Source: Desulfuromusa sp. (GTDB taxonomy: Bacteria > Desulfobacterota > Desulfuromonadia > Desulfuromonadales > Geopsychrobacteraceae). Taken from it: a stretch of DNA of 9,039 nucleotides. The notes below the pieces were generated by a model. It searched no databases. It was not told the DNA's origin and worked only from the letters and a program-made list of their open reading frames with translations. A program made the translations under genes and the position numbers. Positions 7,171 to 9,039 of this stretch are shown here, in pieces. The stretch is from contig JAOZOH010000115.1 of NCBI GenBank assembly GCA_029933365.1, positions 1 through 9,039 on the forward strand. The letters are read 5' to 3'. Position 1 is the first letter of the stretch; each line of letters opens with the position of its first letter.

Positions 7171-7649
7171 TACAGAACTCCCAGCATATAAAAAATTTCA
7201 CCTGGCGCAATATATACGCCAAGCAGAGTTGACATAGCAAACCAGAGCAAAATCACTAGTGGAATCGCAGCCAGAAGCATGGCCTTAATCCGCCGTTCTC
7301 CCAGGATGTAGAAACCAGTAATTAAAAACAGAATCGAAGAAATGATAAATCCAAGCCAAATCATCACCAGACCATAAGCAACCATCAACAGGACAAGGAA
7401 AATGGCCTTGCGCCATTCCATCCTGTGAGTGACTTCTTTGAGGGATCGTTTGCCTTCCAGATCAACTGTTGGGAGGATCAGAATCAGCAGTGCCAAAACA
7501 GCGCCCACCACCGAGAGGGCATAAGGCATGGTTCGGGAGGTGAACACTTCCTGCTGGGCCATAAAACTTAAAGTAATCCGGGTAGCCAACAGTCCATACG
7601 CTATTGAAAAAAGCAACATAATCAGTGCCCCGACTTTTTCCCGAGCCAT
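7170..7649 (-). CDS. tctB: Tripartite tricarboxylate transporter small membrane subunit TctB
   Basis: This 159-residue protein is the small integral membrane subunit of the transporter. It shows four or five hydrophobic segments (about 5-24, 42-60, 78-98, 98-118 and 122-142), as expected for TctB, and its position between tctC and tctA confirms the assignment; the family is poorly conserved in sequence. I chose ATG 7649 because AAAGGG (7656-7661) lies exactly 6 bases upstream. The alternative ATG at 7655 abuts that site, and the longest frame from TTG 7709 has no binding site and would encode the hairpin between the genes. The stop overlaps the tctA start by one base. TctB is required with TctA for uptake in studied systems, but its exact mechanical role is unclear. 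Confidence 0.88.
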   Translation of the reverse strand: MAREKVGALIMLLFSIAYGLLATRITLSFMAQQEVFTSRTMPYALSVVGAVLALLILILPTVDLEGKRSLKEVTHRMEWRKAIFLVLLMVAYGLVMIWLGFIISSILFLITGFYILGERRIKAMLLAAIPLVILLWFAMSTLLGVYIAPGEIFYMLGVL

Positions 7650-7661
7650 ATTCATCCCTTT
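7650..7661 (-). promoter_or_regulatory. Ribosome binding site deciding the tctB start
   Basis: Read on the minus strand, AAAGGG is followed by ATGAAT and then ATG 7649. The 6-base gap is ideal for ATG 7649 and impossible for ATG 7655. Confidence 0.65.
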
Positions 7662-7675
7662 CTGAAAGAGCAAAC

Positions 7676-7698
7676 CCCCCTCAAAAAAATTGAGGGGG
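7676..7698 (-). other. Intercistronic hairpin between tctC and tctB
   Basis: On the minus strand CCCCCTCAA and TTGAGGGGG form a perfect 9-bp stem with a loop of five T, 17 bases after the tctC stop. No U-tract follows the stem, so read-through into tctB is expected. Such hairpins commonly protect the upstream binding-protein message from 3' exonucleases or partially terminate, giving more TctC than membrane subunits; here that is inference. A 66-base gap, against the 1-base tctB/tctA overlap, fits this reading. Confidence 0.7.
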
Positions 7699-7715
7699 AT
7701 TCCTATCAATCTTGA

Positions 7716-8699
7716 TTACTTGATAAATCCGAGTTTGCGCATCATCCCGCCCAGATCAGTTTCCATTTTTTCGAGGAAAGCCACGAATTCCGGACCGGGC
7801 GTATAGAGGTTCTGCCAGCCACGTTTGGTACGAATTTCTTCCCACTGTGGAGTGGCATACATCTTCTTCAGAACATCCCGATAGGCTTGAGCTTGCGCTT
7901 CCGGTAGCCCCGGAGCGCCAAAGAAGCCACGCCAGTTAGCAAAAGTCATATTGTAGCCTGATTCTTTGACGGTTGGAATATTTGGAGCCTGAGCCAAACG
8001 CTCATCAGACGTCACAGCAAGTATCCGCACTGCACCTTGTTTAGTCAAACCAATAGCCTCACCAAAACCAGTTGAGAGAACCTGGGTATCGCCCGACAGT
8101 AATCCAGCCATCGCCTTGCCACCGGCATCGTACGGGATATAAACAAGTTTCAATGGATCTCCACCGGCGGCATCAATGATCATAGCCGGAACCAGGTGAT
8201 CCATCCCACCCTTGACGGAACCACCGGCAATTTTGACTGAACGGGGATCTTTTTTAAAATCAGCCAGAAGCTGATCTAAAGTCTGATATTTGGAATCCTT
8301 GGGGACAACCAGAGCAGCGTAATCGGCAATAACCGCTGCAATCGGGGTCAGATCACGAAAAGATTGTGGGAAAACCCCGGTCAGAGAACGAATAATAATC
8401 GGGGTAGAGTTGACCAGCATGGTTCCCTGCTGGCGTTTTGCCGTACTGATCAAATGATTTAGTGCTTTACCGCCACCACCACCGGACATATTTTCATAAG
8501 AGGCCTGTTCAATCAGGCCAGCATCACGCAGTGCCTTGCCAACTCCGCGTGCCGTGCCATCCCAGCCACCGCCAGCACCACCGGGAATCAGAAAATGAAT
8601 TTCTTTGATATCTGCAGCTGCAAAGCCCATGTTGACGGGTACAGCCATACACACCAGAGCCAGAAGAACCAGCAGACGTCCCAGCCATTTTTTTGCCAT
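7716..8699 (-). CDS. tctC: Periplasmic carboxylate-binding protein TctC (Bug family)
   Basis: The 327-residue protein is the extracytoplasmic solute receptor of the tripartite tricarboxylate transporter. A clear signal peptide (MAKKWLGR, a hydrophobic core, cleavage near GFA, residues 25-28) directs it to the periplasm. Family hallmarks follow: IHFLIPGGAGGGWDGTAR (34-51), which forms the ligand-side loop; a GGSVKGGMDH segment (159-168); PYDAGGKAMAGLLSGDTQV (189-207), the second ligand-contact region; and NIPTVKESGYN (240-250). GGGWD instead of the GGPxD or GGGTD seen in many Bordetella Bug proteins places it in a different subgroup, so the ligand is uncertain (tricarboxylate, dicarboxylate or another small acid). 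The start is firm, with AGGAG (8706-8710) 6 bases before the ATG. It is the first gene of a tctC-tctB-tctA operon. No tctDE-type two-component genes lie in the window. Confidence 0.96.
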   Translation of the reverse strand: MAKKWLGRLLVLLALVCMAVPVNMGFAAADIKEIHFLIPGGAGGGWDGTARGVGKALRDAGLIEQASYENMSGGGGGKALNHLISTAKRQQGTMLVNSTPIIIRSLTGVFPQSFRDLTPIAAVIADYAALVVPKDSKYQTLDQLLADFKKDPRSVKIAGGSVKGGMDHLVPAMIIDAAGGDPLKLVYIPYDAGGKAMAGLLSGDTQVLSTGFGEAIGLTKQGAVRILAVTSDERLAQAPNIPTVKESGYNMTFANWRGFFGAPGLPEAQAQAYRDVLKKMYATPQWEEIRTKRGWQNLYTPGPEFVAFLEKMETDLGGMMRKLGFIK

Positions 8700-8759
8700 G
8701 TCTCTCTCCTATTCAGTTCATAGTTCGACACTATTATCGAAATATTTTCTCGTAAAAGC

Positions 8760-8785
8760 AGGGCAAAATTTAAAATACTTGCCCT
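8760..8785 (-). promoter_or_regulatory. Inverted repeat in the tctC leader
   Basis: AGGGCAA (8760-8766) and TTGCCCT (8779-8785) are exact arms of 7 bases with a 12-base A/T-rich centre. The element lies 61 bases before the tctC start. It could be a DNA operator or a leader hairpin; the A/T-rich centre and spacing of about two helical turns favour a protein-binding site. It does not resemble a riboswitch I know. Confidence 0.4.
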
Positions 8786-8794
8786 TCTGAATAA

Positions 8795-8823
8795 AATCTA
8801 CATTCCAATGTAAACAATGTAAA
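8795..8823 (-). promoter_or_regulatory. Weak candidate promoter of tctCBA
   Basis: On the minus strand TTTACA (8818-8823) and TAGATT (8795-8800) are spaced by 17 bases, with five and four consensus matches. This predicts a leader of about 90 bases including the inverted repeat at 8760-8785. A GATAAT closer to the gene has no matching -35 box. I found no -24/-12 (sigma-54) promoter with the correct spacing. Confidence 0.3.
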
Positions 8824-8828
8824 CAATG
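8806..8828. repeat. 9-bp tandem repeat upstream of tctC
   Basis: CAATGTAAA occurs twice in direct succession (8806-8814 and 8815-8823), followed by a partial third copy CAATG. The copies overlap the candidate -35 box of tctC. Regularly spaced direct repeats in a promoter suggest cooperative regulator binding. Confidence 0.6.
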
Positions 8829-8859
8829 GGAACATAATGATTTTTTACACCATTAAATT

Positions 8860-8877
8860 CATTTTGTGCATTTTGTT
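8860..8877. repeat. Second 9-bp tandem repeat upstream of tctC
   Basis: CATTTTGTG (8860-8868) and CATTTTGTT (8869-8877) are adjacent copies differing at the last base. Read on the minus strand they give ACAAAATG units, resembling the ACAATG core of the repeat at 8806-8828 but in opposite orientation, so the two arrays may be facing sites for one regulator. Confidence 0.5.
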
Positions 8878-8906
8878 CACAGATTTAATCACTCCTTGTT
8901 TTTGAC

Positions 8907-9038
8907 CTAAGCAAATATCAGGCTCCACTGAGCTAGATCGAAAGGATTAAGAAGAATTTTTACTATACAGAAGAGCAGAAGAACCGCACGGCAAATTTGT
9001 TCTAACTCGGGCTCACGCATGACACCGAAGAATTTTTC
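8907..9038 (-). CDS. Possible C-terminal end of an unknown gene at the window edge
   Basis: A 43-codon frame runs open from the right edge to a TAG. Its product ends in a hydrophobic stretch (VLLLFCIVKILL) and then NPFDLAQWSLIFA. A run of this length without a stop is not unusual by chance. The helix-rich, plausible-looking tail could be the end of a membrane protein or of a transposase, but I recognise no family. The rest of the gene, if real, lies outside the window. No terminator follows it before the tctC regulatory region. Confidence 0.25.
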   Translation of the reverse strand, partial: EKFFGVMREPELEQICRAVLLLFCIVKILLNPFDLAQWSLIFA

Positions 9039-9039
9039 G

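Noticed and set aside
7650..7709. TTG-initiated 20-residue extension of TctB
   Set aside because: It has no binding site, includes the hairpin region, and TctB proteins normally begin close to the first membrane helix.
8877..8893. CRP-like site (TCACA and TCACT)
   Set aside because: The two half-sites are in direct rather than inverted orientation, which does not fit a CRP dimer.
8700..8950. Sigma-54 promoter for tctC
   Set aside because: A TGGAG...TTGC pair near 8930 has 12 rather than 10 bases between the GG and GC elements, and no other candidate was found.
9020..9039. ATG on the plus strand running off the right edge
   Set aside because: Only seven codons are visible and no ribosome binding site precedes it.

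Overview
The window looks like ordinary chromosomal DNA from a Gram-negative, probably anaerobic bacterium. I infer a member of the Desulfuromonadales/Desulfobacterota group (Pelobacter or Desulfuromonas type) from three things: a cysteine-rich multi-[4Fe-4S] protein, an OmpA-type lipoprotein, and a tripartite tricarboxylate transporter with a periplasmic binding protein. This placement rests on gene content only and is moderately confident. Base composition is intermediate and no insertion sequence, CRISPR array, rRNA or tRNA is visible.

Left part, plus strand (1-2606): the window opens inside a ferredoxin-like protein with two classical [4Fe-4S] motifs and two further cysteine clusters. Next comes an independently transcribed outer-membrane lipoprotein joining a von Willebrand A (VWA) domain, two calcium-binding-type TSP3 repeats and an OmpA peptidoglycan-binding domain. 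Its promoter is overlapped by a perfect 9+7+9 inverted repeat, which looks like an operator, and the gene ends in a textbook intrinsic terminator.

Middle part, plus strand (2607-5614): a well-formed promoter, preceded by a 17-bp palindrome, drives a small exported protein of unknown function. Then come a two-helix membrane protein with a SHOCT tail and a HerA-like ATPase of the DUF853/YjgR family. A 14-bp perfect hairpin separates this block from the convergent operon on the other strand.

Right part, minus strand (5632-8699): a complete tctC-tctB-tctA operon, transcribed right to left. TctC binds a carboxylate in the periplasm; TctB and TctA form the sodium- or proton-coupled membrane carrier. 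tctB and tctA overlap by one base (TAATG). A strong hairpin between tctC and tctB probably favours extra TctC. The roughly 200 bases upstream of tctC hold 9-bp direct repeats, a hairpin and a weak promoter candidate. At the right edge a 43-codon open frame on the minus strand may be the end of another gene.

I found no clear evidence for a new multi-gene system. The points most worth checking are the operator/promoter upstream of the VWA-OmpA lipoprotein, the extra cysteine modules in the first protein, the orphan exported protein, and the regulatory region of the tct operon. Several starts differ from the longest open frame (1279, 2773 and 7649), and the reasons are given in the entries.
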